Of a DNA stretch of 64,000 bases, positions 34,330 to 44,656 are shown in pieces. The DNA comes from Cyclobacterium sp. 1_MG-2023. GTDB lineage: Bacteria; Bacteroidota; Bacteroidia; Cytophagales; Cyclobacteriaceae. How positions within the stretch are numbered: the first letter of the stretch is position 1; each line of letters starts with the position of its first letter. The position numbers and the translations under genes were made by a program. The notes under the pieces are model-generated. The model did not search any database. It was not told the DNA's origin and saw nothing but the letters and a program-made list of their open reading frames with translations. The stretch covers positions 1 to 64,000 of the forward strand of contig NZ_JAUOPC010000017.1 of NCBI RefSeq assembly GCF_030546805.1. The letters run 5' to 3'.

Positions 34330-35319
34330 TTAACGCCACATTTCTTCTATCAACTCCGTATAGAACGTTTTAAGGCTCATCCCTACTGCTTTCACCTGCT
34401 GGGAAATCAGACTTGTTTCGGTTTGTCCAGGCACCGTATTAATTTCAATAAAATAGAATTTATCCGTCTTGGTCTCCAAGAAATAATCCATTCTCACTGC
34501 ACCTTTACAATTCAATGTTTGGTAAACCTTTTCTGCTATTTTCTTCACCTGAACTGCATCTCTCTCATCCATTCTGCCCGGGGTAATTTCTTCTGAAACT
34601 CCAGGCTGGTACTTGGCTTCAAAGTCAAAAAATTCTTTTGAACTAATAATTTCAGTGGAAGGAAGAACCATGATCTTGCCATTGGTTTTATATATTCCAA
34701 TAGAAAACTCTCTGCCACTTACAAATTCCTCTACCATCACCTGCGTATCTTCTTTAAAAGCCAAGTCCAAGGCATGAGATAATTCCTCAGCACTTTTCAC
34801 TTTGCTCATACCGATACTACTGCCTCCATTGTTTGGTTTAACAAATATGGGCAACCTTAACTCTTCAAGCAGTTCGTTGGCTAGCCCGGGTTTATTGGCA
34901 AATAACTGAACCGACTTTGCCACATGTAAATCAGGAATTTCAGAAACAATCTTTTTTGTATAGGCCTTGTTCATGGTAATGGAAGATGTCAATGCATCAC
35001 AAGTTGTATAAGGTATGCCGAGCATATCAAAATACCCTACCAATTTACCATCCTCTCCCGGAGAACCATGAATTATATTAAACACTCCGTCAAAAGTGAG
35101 TTTTTTTCCGTTCTTTACGACAAAGAATCCATTCAAGTCTAAGGGTAATTTTGTACCATCCTCTTCCTCCAAGTACCAATTATTGGGATAAATATGGATT
35201 TTATGCACCTCAAAACGATCCTTATCAAGGTGTTGAGCAACAACAGCAGCACTTTTTTCTGACACCACAGACTCCCCTGTATAGCCACCCATCACTAATG
35301 CAATTTGCTTTTTATTCAT
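34330..35319 (-). CDS. ddl: D-alanine--D-alanine ligase
   Basis: 329 aa. ATP-grasp enzyme that joins two D-alanines for peptidoglycan. Visible are the N-terminal LVMGGYTGESVVSEKSA, FNIIHGSPGEDGKLVGYFD, the ATP-grasp KPNNGGSSIGMSKV, EEFVSGREFSIG, and FIEINTVPGQTE at the metal site. Standard length and full set of motifs. Confidence 0.93.
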   Translation of the reverse strand: MNKKQIALVMGGYTGESVVSEKSAAVVAQHLDKDRFEVHKIHIYPNNWYLEEEDGTKLPLDLNGFFVVKNGKKLTFDGVFNIIHGSPGEDGKLVGYFDMLGIPYTTCDALTSSITMNKAYTKKIVSEIPDLHVAKSVQLFANKPGLANELLEELRLPIFVKPNNGGSSIGMSKVKSAEELSHALDLAFKEDTQVMVEEFVSGREFSIGIYKTNGKIMVLPSTEIISSKEFFDFEAKYQPGVSEEITPGRMDERDAVQVKKIAEKVYQTLNCKGAVRMDYFLETKTDKFYFIEINTVPGQTETSLISQQVKAVGMSLKTFYTELIEEMWR

Positions 35320-35615
35320 TTTAAAAGATTATAATTTATGCGAATTACAAGATTATTATGTAAAGAAAATGATAAATATTTTATTTGATGAACAATTCAA
35401 CACGGAATTGTTTCACTTCAATGATTCGACTGAATCAAGTCCTACAATCTTTTTCCTATTTCAGCTGAAGACCAGCACTAAAAATGGAAAAAGTTGCTAA
35501 AATTAGGTTCATGTAATAATTTTTTAATTATATTTCGTGCATTGTTTCAAAGCTTAAAGCTTTTATTTTTCTTAAATTTTTGAATCATTTTTAATTTTTT
35601 AGCTGATTTAATTGA

Positions 35616-38600
35616 ATGAACGCTTTCAATCAAATTTTTACTGGGAAATTCATCTCCTTTATTTTGATGGGCTTGTTTTTTTGGCTGGCAGCCCCCTTTT
35701 TAGGAAATGCACAAAACGACAACAGAATCCCCTTTAAACATAGAGTAGGCAACTCCGCCCCCGACGACAATATTTTCCACATCAGAGGTGATTTTACCTT
35801 GATAGGAAACACCAATATCACAATGGCTAACTACTCCACTTCTTCGGAAAACTCTCTGAATGACATGAGATTTGTGGACATTGATGGAGATCCTCACACC
35901 TTTAATTCTTCAGAAGCAACCCTGTTGTTCTCCGGTGAAAATGGGGCCGATCCCAATTGTACTGAAATTGTATATGCCGGCCTTTACTGGGCCGGAAAAT
36001 CCAACATCGGGCAAGGACTTAGCTTCGACCTTACAGAAAATATTACCTCAACTGAACTTACTGAAGTGGATCAGGAGCAACTTATTTTACCGGAGGAAAC
36101 CATTGAACACAGCTCCTATACCATGTCTTATTACATGGACTTTGATGAAAAAGGAATGCTATTTCCTTACTATTACTTTGGCTCCCCGGAATCTCAACCG
36201 CTTACCTTTGCCTACCTCAATGATTCTTTAGGCAAAATACTTTATCGTTTTGGCAATGAAGAATGGAATGAAGTGGAAAATATATCCACAACTGACTCAG
36301 CCGGCTTATCTAAAGCTACCTTTGACCCCATTGAATTTGAAGAGAATGGGGTAACTTTCTCTATCCATACTTTACATCGCTCAATGACTTCAGACATGGA
36401 TGACATTGGTCCAAAAGATTTTAATGTTGGCTTAAAATCTTTTGGAAGTTATTATCCTATTTATCCCCATACAGTAAATTTTGACAAACGTAAAGTAAAA
36501 TTCAAAGGGCCGGGTGCGAGCGAGTACACTGAAATAACCGCTCAGGGAAACAGCATCCTCTATCCACATAATGAATTGGAAGACATCTATGTTGGCTATG
36601 CTGATGTAACTGAACTTGTTAAAAAGCATGGCGCGGGGAACTATACCTTGGCTGATTTGGCATTGGTGGAAGGGGTGGGGAACCAAACAGGCTATACCGG
36701 CAACTGGGGAATGGTGGTAATCTACCAAAACTCAAAAATGGATTGGCGGGACATCAGTGTTTTTGACGGGTATTCTTTTGTCCAGTCTTTGGATGGAGAA
36801 GAACATATCGGAGAAGTTGAAATTACAGGCTTTGAAACCATTAACCAAGGGCCGGTTCGGTTAAAATTAGGCATAATGGCTGCAGAGGGTGACAAATCAA
36901 TTAAAGGAGATTTTCTACAGATTAGAAATCAGGAAAACAAATGGGCTCCATTGTACCACCCCAAATCTGTCAGTTCAAATTTCTTCAATTCCTCCATTTA
37001 CAGCCCGGTTCCAGACCAAGAGGGCAATTTAGTAGAGAGTCCTAGAAACCCAAATTTGGAGCACAATACCGGTGCCGATATACTTCAATGGGAGGTTCCC
37101 AATCCCAACAATTCCATTATTACCAATAAACAGAATTCCTTTCGCTTTCGCTATGGCACCAATCAGGATGTATATGCCATTTATGCTTTTGCTTTTTCAG
37201 TACCCTCTTACGTACCGGAAATTCAAGCATACAATCACATAAAATCCATCGACGGGAATCCTCCTGAGGAAGAACCTACGATAGAACCTGGTCAAGAGAT
37301 AACCTATACCTTGAATATCAATAACTATGGCACAGAAAATTCGCTTGACAATAAGGTTATCATCCCATTGCCTCCCACTGCCACCTTCGTAAATGCTGGT
37401 CAGGTACCTCAAGATGTTGGCACCGTCACCTTTGACCCAGAAATGGGATTAGCAGGAGCCATCATTTGGGAAATCGATGAGCTTCCATTGCTAGAAAACC
37501 CAAGTGAAACAATTGCAACGCTGGAATACACCTTAAAACTTTCAGAAGATTGTTTTTTTTGGGCCAATAACAATTGTGAAATTAAAATCTCCATAGATGG
37601 GAGCATGTCGGGCATGGGAGCGATCTCCAATCACAATTTTTCCAATTTACCTTTTATTCAAGGATTTATGAAGGACAATTGCTCAGGAGAAGCCATTTAT
37701 GGGCCTTTGGAAATCCCAATAACAGGCAAAGCGGAATTTGCTGCAACACATTGTAATTCTCAAGTTGATTTTCCAAGTTTAGGTCCAATTGAACTTCCTG
37801 ATTTCTGCCAAGGTGATGCTCCGATAGATTTAAATTCATTTGTCTCTCCCAGTCAAGAGGGTTATTCTATTTATTATTTTATGGAAGAAGAAGGTGGAGA
37901 AGCCATTCCTTCCTATCAGGTCAATACCGCTCATGTTGGTTCAGAGCAAATTTGGGTTGCCGAAGGCCCTTCAAAAAACTGCACCGGAATACGCAGCCTC
38001 TTAACCATAAATGTAGTAAAAAAAGCAAGTCCTCCAGGCGTTCGGAACCAGACAATTTGCCAATTTTCAACTACCAATACATTTGAGATATTTAATATTA
38101 ATGAACATGAGCTCCACTATTATCCTGACAATGATCCCTCAAGTGATCCATTAACTGAAGTTCCTGTTATTGATCCTGATAAGATAGGAGTTTACACTGT
38201 TTGGGTAAGTCATTCAAAGGAGGGGGTATGTGATAGCCCACGCGTGCCGGTAAGTATCACAGTGGAAGATTGCAGCTACCAACCAGACATAAACCTAGAT
38301 AAATCTGTTGACAAGGAGCATTACAGTCAAGTAAACGACACCATTACTATTTCTTTGGTAGTCAGCAACCCACGTAAAGTACCTCTGGTAGATGTAAAAG
38401 TTCATGATGACCTTACCAACGAGGTTTGGACCATTCCCTACCTCGACATTATGGAAAGCCAAACTTTTACCGTAAGTTACGTTACCACACAGCAGGATAT
38501 TGATAGAGGATATATTAACAGTATCTCCAGCGTTACGGCCAATCCAATAATTGGAGGGTTTGTGCATGATACTGAAATTGAAAAAATAGAAGCCTTGATT

Positions 38601-39899
38601 TATGCGGACGGCTTTCTTTTCAATGAAATCACCACTACACCAGAACCTTGCCCACCTCCTGATGAGGCAATGGGCACCCTTCATATACGGTTCCCGGGAT
38701 ATATCCCCCAAACAGGCCGCTATTTATTGGTAAAGAAAGAAAATAATCAGGAGTATACAGGTAATTTTCAAAACCTAATTCACATAAAGGTGGCAGTTCC
38801 ACATGGGCAGTATTCTGTCAAAATATGGGATGTTAACGAAAATTTACTAGAGGTAAAAGGAAGTTTTACAGTAGAAAAAAAAGCCTTTGTAGCCTTCAAT
38901 GTACCGGCAGAAATCAATGCCTGTTTCCCATACGAACTAATTCCTGAAAGCGCATTCCAACTAGATTACTTTCTAGAAGATCCAGATGGTAAACCTGTTA
39001 ACCAAAACAATCAGGGAGGCTTTCCCCTTTACGCATCAGGTACTTACGAAATTACAGGTACTGATCCTAGTGGTCAACTTTGCCCTATAGTGAAGCGTTT
39101 TGATGCCAATATCACCATGCCTTTGGATGTGGAAATGGAACTGGCACCTTTTTGTAAGGAAGATGTTTTCACAACCCTTATTTTGCGAAAGGACATAACC
39201 GGGCTGGAAGTAAAATGGTACAGGCTCCTTTCGGAGGAGTCAATTCACTTGCAAACATATGACAACAACACAACCCTGACCATTCAGGAAGCGGGCCTAT
39301 ACACCGTTACCTTAACCAATAAAGAAGGTTGCATGGTAGGCCGTGGACAAATGGAAGTCAACAAGTCATTTTCGGAGATGCCCCAGTTGGAGAATCTGTA
39401 TTCAATTTGCCCGGAAAACAATAGAGAGGTATTAATCGATATCGGCCAAGGATTTTCAGCCAGTCAATGGTACTTAAACGGAAAATTTGTTGGCACAGGA
39501 GATGTGTTTTCTCCAAATATTGCCGGGTTTTATAACCTTTTGGCCATTGATGAACAAGGTTGTTCCTTTTCGGTAGATTTTGAAGTAGAGGAAGTATGTG
39601 AAGCCAAAGTTCATTTTCCCAATGCTATGCTTCCCGGTGACCCTGAGAAGCCTTTTACTGTTTTTGCGAATAACCTTATCTCCGAAATTGAGGTTTTCAT
39701 ACACAACCGCTGGGGAGCATTGATCTATTATTGTACCGACAAAAAACCTCAAGGAAATCAAGCTTCAACTTGTTTATGGGATGGCTATTATAACAACCAA
39801 AAGGTTCCGGGAGGAGGCTATTCCGTAACGATCCAATATGTAACTAAAAAAGAGAAAGAAGCACATACAGTAAAAGGCATAATTACGGTTATTGAGTAG
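35616..39899 (+). CDS. large secreted protein with gliding-motility-type (CHU_C) C-terminus
   Basis: 1427 aa with a signal peptide ending near LGNAQ (residue ~33). The N-terminal ~500 residues are a beta-rich region with a metal-site-like DIDGD stretch and an IQNxxx-free sandwich; around residue 545 and again near 890-960 are DUF11-type repeats (PDINLDKSVDK...); several Ig-like segments with paired cysteines follow. The final ~95 residues (VHFPNAMLPGDPEKPFTVF, RWGALIYY, WDGYYNN, VPGGGYSVTI) match the gliding-motility-associated C-terminal domain, a T9SS sorting signal. Exported to the surface; adhesion is plausible, not shown. Flanked by a PNGase F-like exported protein. Confidence 0.85.
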   Translation: MNAFNQIFTGKFISFILMGLFFWLAAPFLGNAQNDNRIPFKHRVGNSAPDDNIFHIRGDFTLIGNTNITMANYSTSSENSLNDMRFVDIDGDPHTFNSSEATLLFSGENGADPNCTEIVYAGLYWAGKSNIGQGLSFDLTENITSTELTEVDQEQLILPEETIEHSSYTMSYYMDFDEKGMLFPYYYFGSPESQPLTFAYLNDSLGKILYRFGNEEWNEVENISTTDSAGLSKATFDPIEFEENGVTFSIHTLHRSMTSDMDDIGPKDFNVGLKSFGSYYPIYPHTVNFDKRKVKFKGPGASEYTEITAQGNSILYPHNELEDIYVGYADVTELVKKHGAGNYTLADLALVEGVGNQTGYTGNWGMVVIYQNSKMDWRDISVFDGYSFVQSLDGEEHIGEVEITGFETINQGPVRLKLGIMAAEGDKSIKGDFLQIRNQENKWAPLYHPKSVSSNFFNSSIYSPVPDQEGNLVESPRNPNLEHNTGADILQWEVPNPNNSIITNKQNSFRFRYGTNQDVYAIYAFAFSVPSYVPEIQAYNHIKSIDGNPPEEEPTIEPGQEITYTLNINNYGTENSLDNKVIIPLPPTATFVNAGQVPQDVGTVTFDPEMGLAGAIIWEIDELPLLENPSETIATLEYTLKLSEDCFFWANNNCEIKISIDGSMSGMGAISNHNFSNLPFIQGFMKDNCSGEAIYGPLEIPITGKAEFAATHCNSQVDFPSLGPIELPDFCQGDAPIDLNSFVSPSQEGYSIYYFMEEEGGEAIPSYQVNTAHVGSEQIWVAEGPSKNCTGIRSLLTINVVKKASPPGVRNQTICQFSTTNTFEIFNINEHELHYYPDNDPSSDPLTEVPVIDPDKIGVYTVWVSHSKEGVCDSPRVPVSITVEDCSYQPDINLDKSVDKEHYSQVNDTITISLVVSNPRKVPLVDVKVHDDLTNEVWTIPYLDIMESQTFTVSYVTTQQDIDRGYINSISSVTANPIIGGFVHDTEIEKIEALIYADGFLFNEITTTPEPCPPPDEAMGTLHIRFPGYIPQTGRYLLVKKENNQEYTGNFQNLIHIKVAVPHGQYSVKIWDVNENLLEVKGSFTVEKKAFVAFNVPAEINACFPYELIPESAFQLDYFLEDPDGKPVNQNNQGGFPLYASGTYEITGTDPSGQLCPIVKRFDANITMPLDVEMELAPFCKEDVFTTLILRKDITGLEVKWYRLLSEESIHLQTYDNNTTLTIQEAGLYTVTLTNKEGCMVGRGQMEVNKSFSEMPQLENLYSICPENNREVLIDIGQGFSASQWYLNGKFVGTGDVFSPNIAGFYNLLAIDEQGCSFSVDFEVEEVCEAKVHFPNAMLPGDPEKPFTVFANNLISEIEVFIHNRWGALIYYCTDKKPQGNQASTCLWDGYYNNQKVPGGGYSVTIQYVTKKEKEAHTVKGIITVIE

Positions 39900-40107
39900 T
39901 ATAATGCTAGCTGTGGTAGTATGAGAAAAAATCTACACGACATAGGAAAGGTGCTCATCCCTCGATCACACGATCACTACATCACCCGATCACCTCATCA
40001 TCCCATCCGGAAAAACTTATCAATAATATTTAAGTAATGTAATTTTGATGGTAACTTTAACCTTACTTAAAGCCCTTATAAAATATAATAATATCCTATT
40101 TCTTTAC

Positions 40108-42027
40108 ATGAAACAGATTGTACTAACTGCATTATTACCCCTACTATTAATTGTAAATGTTTGGGCAGAACAAGGAGATACCCTACAAATCATTAGCCAT
40201 GATGCCATTACTGTTGTAACCAACCCCTCCAAAGGAGCCAACACTTATTCAGAGTGGGCCGTATTCCCCGACATAGAGGTTCCCATTCGAAAGATCGTTA
40301 TGAAAATCAAGTTTGCCTGCCCCGATAATATGCGCTGTGCAGACTGGGATTATCTGGATCATATAACAATTAAGAGAACCGGGGGCAAGGAGGGTGAATT
40401 ACAGGATTTTGAAATTGGAAGAATGCTTACTCCTTATGGAGGTGCATTTGGGGAAAAATGGGAATTTGACTGGCAGGTGGATGTTACAGACTTTTCCCTA
40501 TTGTTAAGAGACAGCGTAGAGTTGGAGTACAAGCATACCGGCTATGAGCCCAATAATGACCGTGGTTGGAAAGTCACAGTAGCCTTTGACCTTATCAAAG
40601 GTCAACCAGCCATGGAGCCTATTTCCATTACCAAAATATACGATGGCTCCTTTGCTTACGGAGACAAGGAAAAGCCCATTGAAAAAGCTTTGAAACCGGT
40701 ACAGTTCTCCTCAGATAAAGGTGCCGCTATGGGAAGGTTACGCATCCTCCAAACCGGACATGGCATGGATCGACCTGATGGATGCGGAGAATTTTGCAAT
40801 AAATACCGGGACTTTCTTTTGGACGAAAAATTGGTTGCCAGTCGCCAAATTTGGAAACAGTGTGGGGACAATCCCCTGTATCCACAAGCAGGAACATGGA
40901 TTTTTGACCGTGCCAACTGGTGCCCGGGAGACCTGATCCAGCCGGACTTGTACGATTTTGAACTTTCCAAGTCAGCGCACACGGTTCAGCTGAAAATGGA
41001 GAACTACAACTCTCCCAAACCCAGTGCCAATGAACTAATTGCTGCCTACCTGATCCAATACAAGGCTTATAGGAAAAAAAATGATGTAGCCATTGAAGAT
41101 ATTATTATTCCCTCAAACAAGGCCATCCATAACAGATTAAACCCTGCTGCTTTTGGCCCCTCAATCGTGATTAAAAATAACGGAGCCGAACCATTAACCA
41201 AGCTAAGCATCAATCACGGGTCAAAAGGAGGAGAATCCAATATCTTTAACTGGGAAGGCTTACTCCAGCCCGGCGAAATGGACACAGTTACAATGCCCGG
41301 ACTAATCCCTCAAAAAGGTGCACTCACTTATCAATTTGAACTGAGAAAACCTAATGGGAGAAAAGATGCTTCAAAACAGGACAATCTTATGTCTACCAAC
41401 TATACCCCAACCCCTGTCCATGAACCTACCTTGATTTTTCATTTAGAAACGAATAAGAAACCTGAAGACAATGCCTATCAAGTCATGGATGCCAAAGGAA
41501 ATGTCTTGTACCAAAGAGAGGTGGGTACATTGGTTGCTGACACCTTATATAAAGACAGCCTCCAATTAAGCAAAGGTGCTTATCAATTGGTGCTCAAAGA
41601 TGAAGGTGGAGACGGCTTAGAATTTTGGTATAAAACAAAGGCCGGAAGAGGAAAGGCCATCTTACTCAATTCACAAGGAAAAATTGTCAAAAGCTTTAAT
41701 TCAGATTTCGGAAGCAGCATCACTTATAACTTTACAGTGGGGGATACACCTGACTCTATTATGGAAAATGAAATTTCCCTAGGTGTATTCCCTACCCGAA
41801 CAAAAGATTTTACTTACTTCGATTTTTTATCAAACAATCCTGAAGAGGTCCTTATCAAGCTGATAAGAGATCCCGGAGGGGAGGTGGTGGAAGAGCATCT
41901 TTACAGAGATTTCAAAGAAGGCAGGCTCACCTTTGATCTAAGCAGGTATCCAAAAAGCAGGTATTTTTTCCGTGTTTTTGTTAATGACAAGGTAGTTTAT
42001 AATAAAAGGTTAAGGGTGAAGGAGTAA
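40108..42027 (+). CDS. peptide-N-glycosidase F-related secreted protein
   Basis: 639 aa with a signal peptide (MKQIVLTALLPLLLIVNVWA). The middle, about residues 25-330, resembles the two-domain PNGase F fold: SEWAVFPDIEVPIRKIVMKI, CPDNMRCADWDYLDHI, then a C-terminal half with GHGMDRPDGCGEFC and NWCPGD. PNGase F enzymes release N-glycans from glycoproteins; whether catalytic residues are complete was not checked. The last ~75 residues resemble a T9SS sorting domain. The frame is open to a TTG at 40045, but only the ATG at 40108 gives a signal peptide. Confidence 0.82.
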   Translation: MKQIVLTALLPLLLIVNVWAEQGDTLQIISHDAITVVTNPSKGANTYSEWAVFPDIEVPIRKIVMKIKFACPDNMRCADWDYLDHITIKRTGGKEGELQDFEIGRMLTPYGGAFGEKWEFDWQVDVTDFSLLLRDSVELEYKHTGYEPNNDRGWKVTVAFDLIKGQPAMEPISITKIYDGSFAYGDKEKPIEKALKPVQFSSDKGAAMGRLRILQTGHGMDRPDGCGEFCNKYRDFLLDEKLVASRQIWKQCGDNPLYPQAGTWIFDRANWCPGDLIQPDLYDFELSKSAHTVQLKMENYNSPKPSANELIAAYLIQYKAYRKKNDVAIEDIIIPSNKAIHNRLNPAAFGPSIVIKNNGAEPLTKLSINHGSKGGESNIFNWEGLLQPGEMDTVTMPGLIPQKGALTYQFELRKPNGRKDASKQDNLMSTNYTPTPVHEPTLIFHLETNKKPEDNAYQVMDAKGNVLYQREVGTLVADTLYKDSLQLSKGAYQLVLKDEGGDGLEFWYKTKAGRGKAILLNSQGKIVKSFNSDFGSSITYNFTVGDTPDSIMENEISLGVFPTRTKDFTYFDFLSNNPEEVLIKLIRDPGGEVVEEHLYRDFKEGRLTFDLSRYPKSRYFFRVFVNDKVVYNKRLRVKE

Positions 42028-42083
42028 GGATAAGAAAGCTTTCATCAACGTGATGCTAAAAGGGCTGGACATACATTTAAAGT

Positions 42084-42117
42084 AAAAAAGCCATCTTTTT
42101 TCAAAGATGGCTTTTTT
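42084..42117. terminator. bidirectional intrinsic terminator
   Basis: AAAAAAGCCATCTTT (42084-42098) pairs with AAAGATGGCTTTTTT (42103-42117), a 15-bp stem with T runs in both directions, placed between convergent genes. Confidence 0.93.
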
Positions 42118-42136
42118 ACTTGGACAAAATTTCTTT

Positions 42137-43204
42137 CTAAATCCTTTCCAGCTTTACCGGGTAGGTTTTTTGTGAGGCCCATTGAGGTACATAGATGTTT
42201 TCATCCCGGTCTACACAGACATCATGGGGATGCATAAATCCCTGAAAGCTCATGTCTTTTCGCTGTTCCTGAAGGTTTCCATTGACATATTCCGGAGCAG
42301 TGCCTCCCGGAGTGGAAACTACCCGGTCATTCTTGTCCAGGACGGTGATATATCCTGAATTGGGATAAGCCTGTGTGGTACTTCTATACACCGCAGCATA
42401 CACATTGTCTCCACGTAAAACAGGCCTACATACAAATGAGCCTGGAGTAGGGATGGTCTTGATGTACTTCCCATCCAAAGTAAAACGCTTGTACTGCATA
42501 TTCCCCCTGTCAGTAATAAGCAAGGTAGGGTTGTTTTTATCTCTGGTATCTACCAAAATACCATGACAACAGTTGAAGGTTTCATTGGTCTCACCTTTTC
42601 CTCCAAACTGACGAATCAGTTCCCCTTTTGAATTGTATTGGGTCACATAGTTCAATCCATAACCATCTACGATGTAAATGTCTCCATTGGCAGGATTGAT
42701 GGCTGTTTCTGTAGGTACAAATTGTTTGGGATAGGCATAATTACCCGTTTCTCTGGGATAATCCATCACCATTATCTCTCTACCTTTTAAGTTTGTTTTT
42801 ATCACTTGACTTCTGGTATTGTCTGCAATGTACAAAAACTCTTCGCCACCCTCATCACTGATGGTAAGTCCATGCGCACCGGGATAAGTGTCCCCCCAAG
42901 TTTCCAGCAACTTGCCTGATTTATCATAAATAATGACGTTATTTTTGGTCTCATTGGTCAAAAGAATCAATCTTCCTTTTGCATCCTCCACCATTTCATG
43001 GCAGTCATTGACAGGGTTTTTGGCCGGGTCCAAATTGCCCCATCCTTCTATGACCTTATATCGGTGCGTGCCATGCCCTAGTATGGTTTCTTTTTTCATG
43101 CCGTAGCTTTTATTTACAATTATATTGGGAACCACTGCTCCTGCAAGCATCGTGAGTCCTGATTTCTTTAAAAATTCTCTTCTTGGATTTGGGTTTTCTT
43201 TCAT
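42137..43204 (-). CDS. Tat-exported NHL/6-bladed beta-propeller protein
   Basis: 355 aa. A twin-arginine signal (NPRREFLKKSGLTMLAGA) directs export of a folded protein. The body is a beta-propeller with repeated blocks such as HGLTISDEGGEEFLYIADN, NPANGDIYIVDGYG and HPHDVCVDRDENIYVPQW, as in NHL-repeat or peptidyl-glycine-lyase-like propellers. No catalytic activity can be assigned. It is the last gene of the operon starting at 47155, 9 bp after the DUF1501 gene. Confidence 0.82.
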   Translation of the reverse strand: MKENPNPRREFLKKSGLTMLAGAVVPNIIVNKSYGMKKETILGHGTHRYKVIEGWGNLDPAKNPVNDCHEMVEDAKGRLILLTNETKNNVIIYDKSGKLLETWGDTYPGAHGLTISDEGGEEFLYIADNTRSQVIKTNLKGREIMVMDYPRETGNYAYPKQFVPTETAINPANGDIYIVDGYGLNYVTQYNSKGELIRQFGGKGETNETFNCCHGILVDTRDKNNPTLLITDRGNMQYKRFTLDGKYIKTIPTPGSFVCRPVLRGDNVYAAVYRSTTQAYPNSGYITVLDKNDRVVSTPGGTAPEYVNGNLQEQRKDMSFQGFMHPHDVCVDRDENIYVPQWASQKTYPVKLERI

Positions 43205-43213
43205 GGGTGTAAT

Positions 43214-44641
43214 TTAAGCGAATAAATCCATTTCTGCTTCTCCATGTCCATCTGGAGTGGTATAAAATGGACGTTTTTCAATTTCATAATTCGTTTCCGG
43301 ATCCATACCCAGGGCATGGTAAATGGTCTGGTGCAAAGCCGCAATTTTGATTGGCTTTTCTATACTTTTACATGGCCTCTCATCAGCAGTTTTACCATAA
43401 ACATAGCCTTTTTTGATTCCTCCTCCAAACATCAAAACCGAACAGCCATCTGTGAAATGCCTGTGCATTCCATAATTTTTCATGTCTTCAATAATGTCAG
43501 GAACCTCCACTTGGTCTTTTACTTTTGCTCCCGGTCTTCCTTCCGTCAGCATATCCCTGCTAAATTCGCTGGCCAATACCACCAAAGTCCGGTCCAGCTT
43601 TCCACTTTCATCCAAATCTTTAATCAACTGAGCAATAGGTGCATCAATTAATTTTTTCATTCCCTTCAGCCTGGTATGTCCGTTTTCATGGGTATCCCAG
43701 CCTACAAAAGGTTCATATTCTGAAGTTACACTTATAAATCTTGCCCCCTGATCTACCAGCCGCTTGGCCATCAAACAACCCAAACCAAATTTACCCGTGT
43801 TGTAAATGTCATATTTCTCTTTGGGCTCCTGGCTTAAATCAAAAGCCTTCGCTTCCGGACTATTCAATAGCATATAGGCCTGCTCCATGGATCGCTTCAG
43901 TGACTCTTTTTGGTAATCACTTCCAAATTCCCCCATGGCACTTTCTTTTATCAAATTCTCATAAAGCTGATTCCTTGCTTCAAATCGCTTGTTGGACATA
44001 CCTACGGGAGGGCGAACACTGTCTAAACCGGAACTCGGATCAGGTATCAAAAAAGGCCCATACTCACTGCCAAGAAAACCGGCACTATGAAAGGCCTTCA
44101 ATTCCTCCCCTTCTCCTACGGTAAACCGCTGCCCTATATTGATAAAAGGGGGTATAACCGGATTGACCGGTCCCAATTCCTTGGCCATCCAAGAACCCAT
44201 ATGGGGTACAGCTACAGACTGTGGTGGCTCATAGCAAGTATGCCAATGAAATTGGTGTCTGGTATGCAAAATATGCCCAAGGTCTGCAGCAACATAGGAA
44301 CGGATCAGACTGCCTTTATCCATCACACCGCCAATTTTCTCAAGCCCCTCAGAAAAATTAACCCCATCTAAAACGGTAGGAACAGCTTTGAAGGTACTCA
44401 ACACCTCTTTGGACTCCATGCCCTTTCTATAGGGGGTATATTTTTTTGGGTCAAAAGTCTCTGTATGAGCCATTCCACCTGCCATATAAAGCAAAATTAC
44501 GGTATCCGCAGTGCTTTCAATCTTTTCCTTGGGGGAGCATGCGTTTAATAAGGCTGAAATTGGAGCTCCTGCAGCCATGGCTGCAATAGAAGCAGCGCTA
44601 GTCTTTTTTAAGAAATCTCTTCTTCTCCAATTATAATTCAT
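43214..44641 (-). CDS. DUF1501 domain protein, Tat-exported
   Basis: 475 aa with a twin-arginine signal (NWRRRDFLKKTSAASIAAMA). The rest is a DUF1501 domain, a sulfatase/alkaline-phosphatase-like fold with LLYMAGGMAHTETFDPK near the start and LVVLASEFSRD, GWDTHENGH and MFGGGIKKGYVYG towards the end. DUF1501 genes are almost always paired with PSCyt1/DUF1549/DUF1553 genes, as here (15 bp gap); their shared function is unknown. Confidence 0.9.
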   Translation of the reverse strand: MNYNWRRRDFLKKTSAASIAAMAAGAPISALLNACSPKEKIESTADTVILLYMAGGMAHTETFDPKKYTPYRKGMESKEVLSTFKAVPTVLDGVNFSEGLEKIGGVMDKGSLIRSYVAADLGHILHTRHQFHWHTCYEPPQSVAVPHMGSWMAKELGPVNPVIPPFINIGQRFTVGEGEELKAFHSAGFLGSEYGPFLIPDPSSGLDSVRPPVGMSNKRFEARNQLYENLIKESAMGEFGSDYQKESLKRSMEQAYMLLNSPEAKAFDLSQEPKEKYDIYNTGKFGLGCLMAKRLVDQGARFISVTSEYEPFVGWDTHENGHTRLKGMKKLIDAPIAQLIKDLDESGKLDRTLVVLASEFSRDMLTEGRPGAKVKDQVEVPDIIEDMKNYGMHRHFTDGCSVLMFGGGIKKGYVYGKTADERPCKSIEKPIKIAALHQTIYHALGMDPETNYEIEKRPFYTTPDGHGEAEMDLFA

Positions 44642-44656
44642 AGCTTAAGCTTTTGA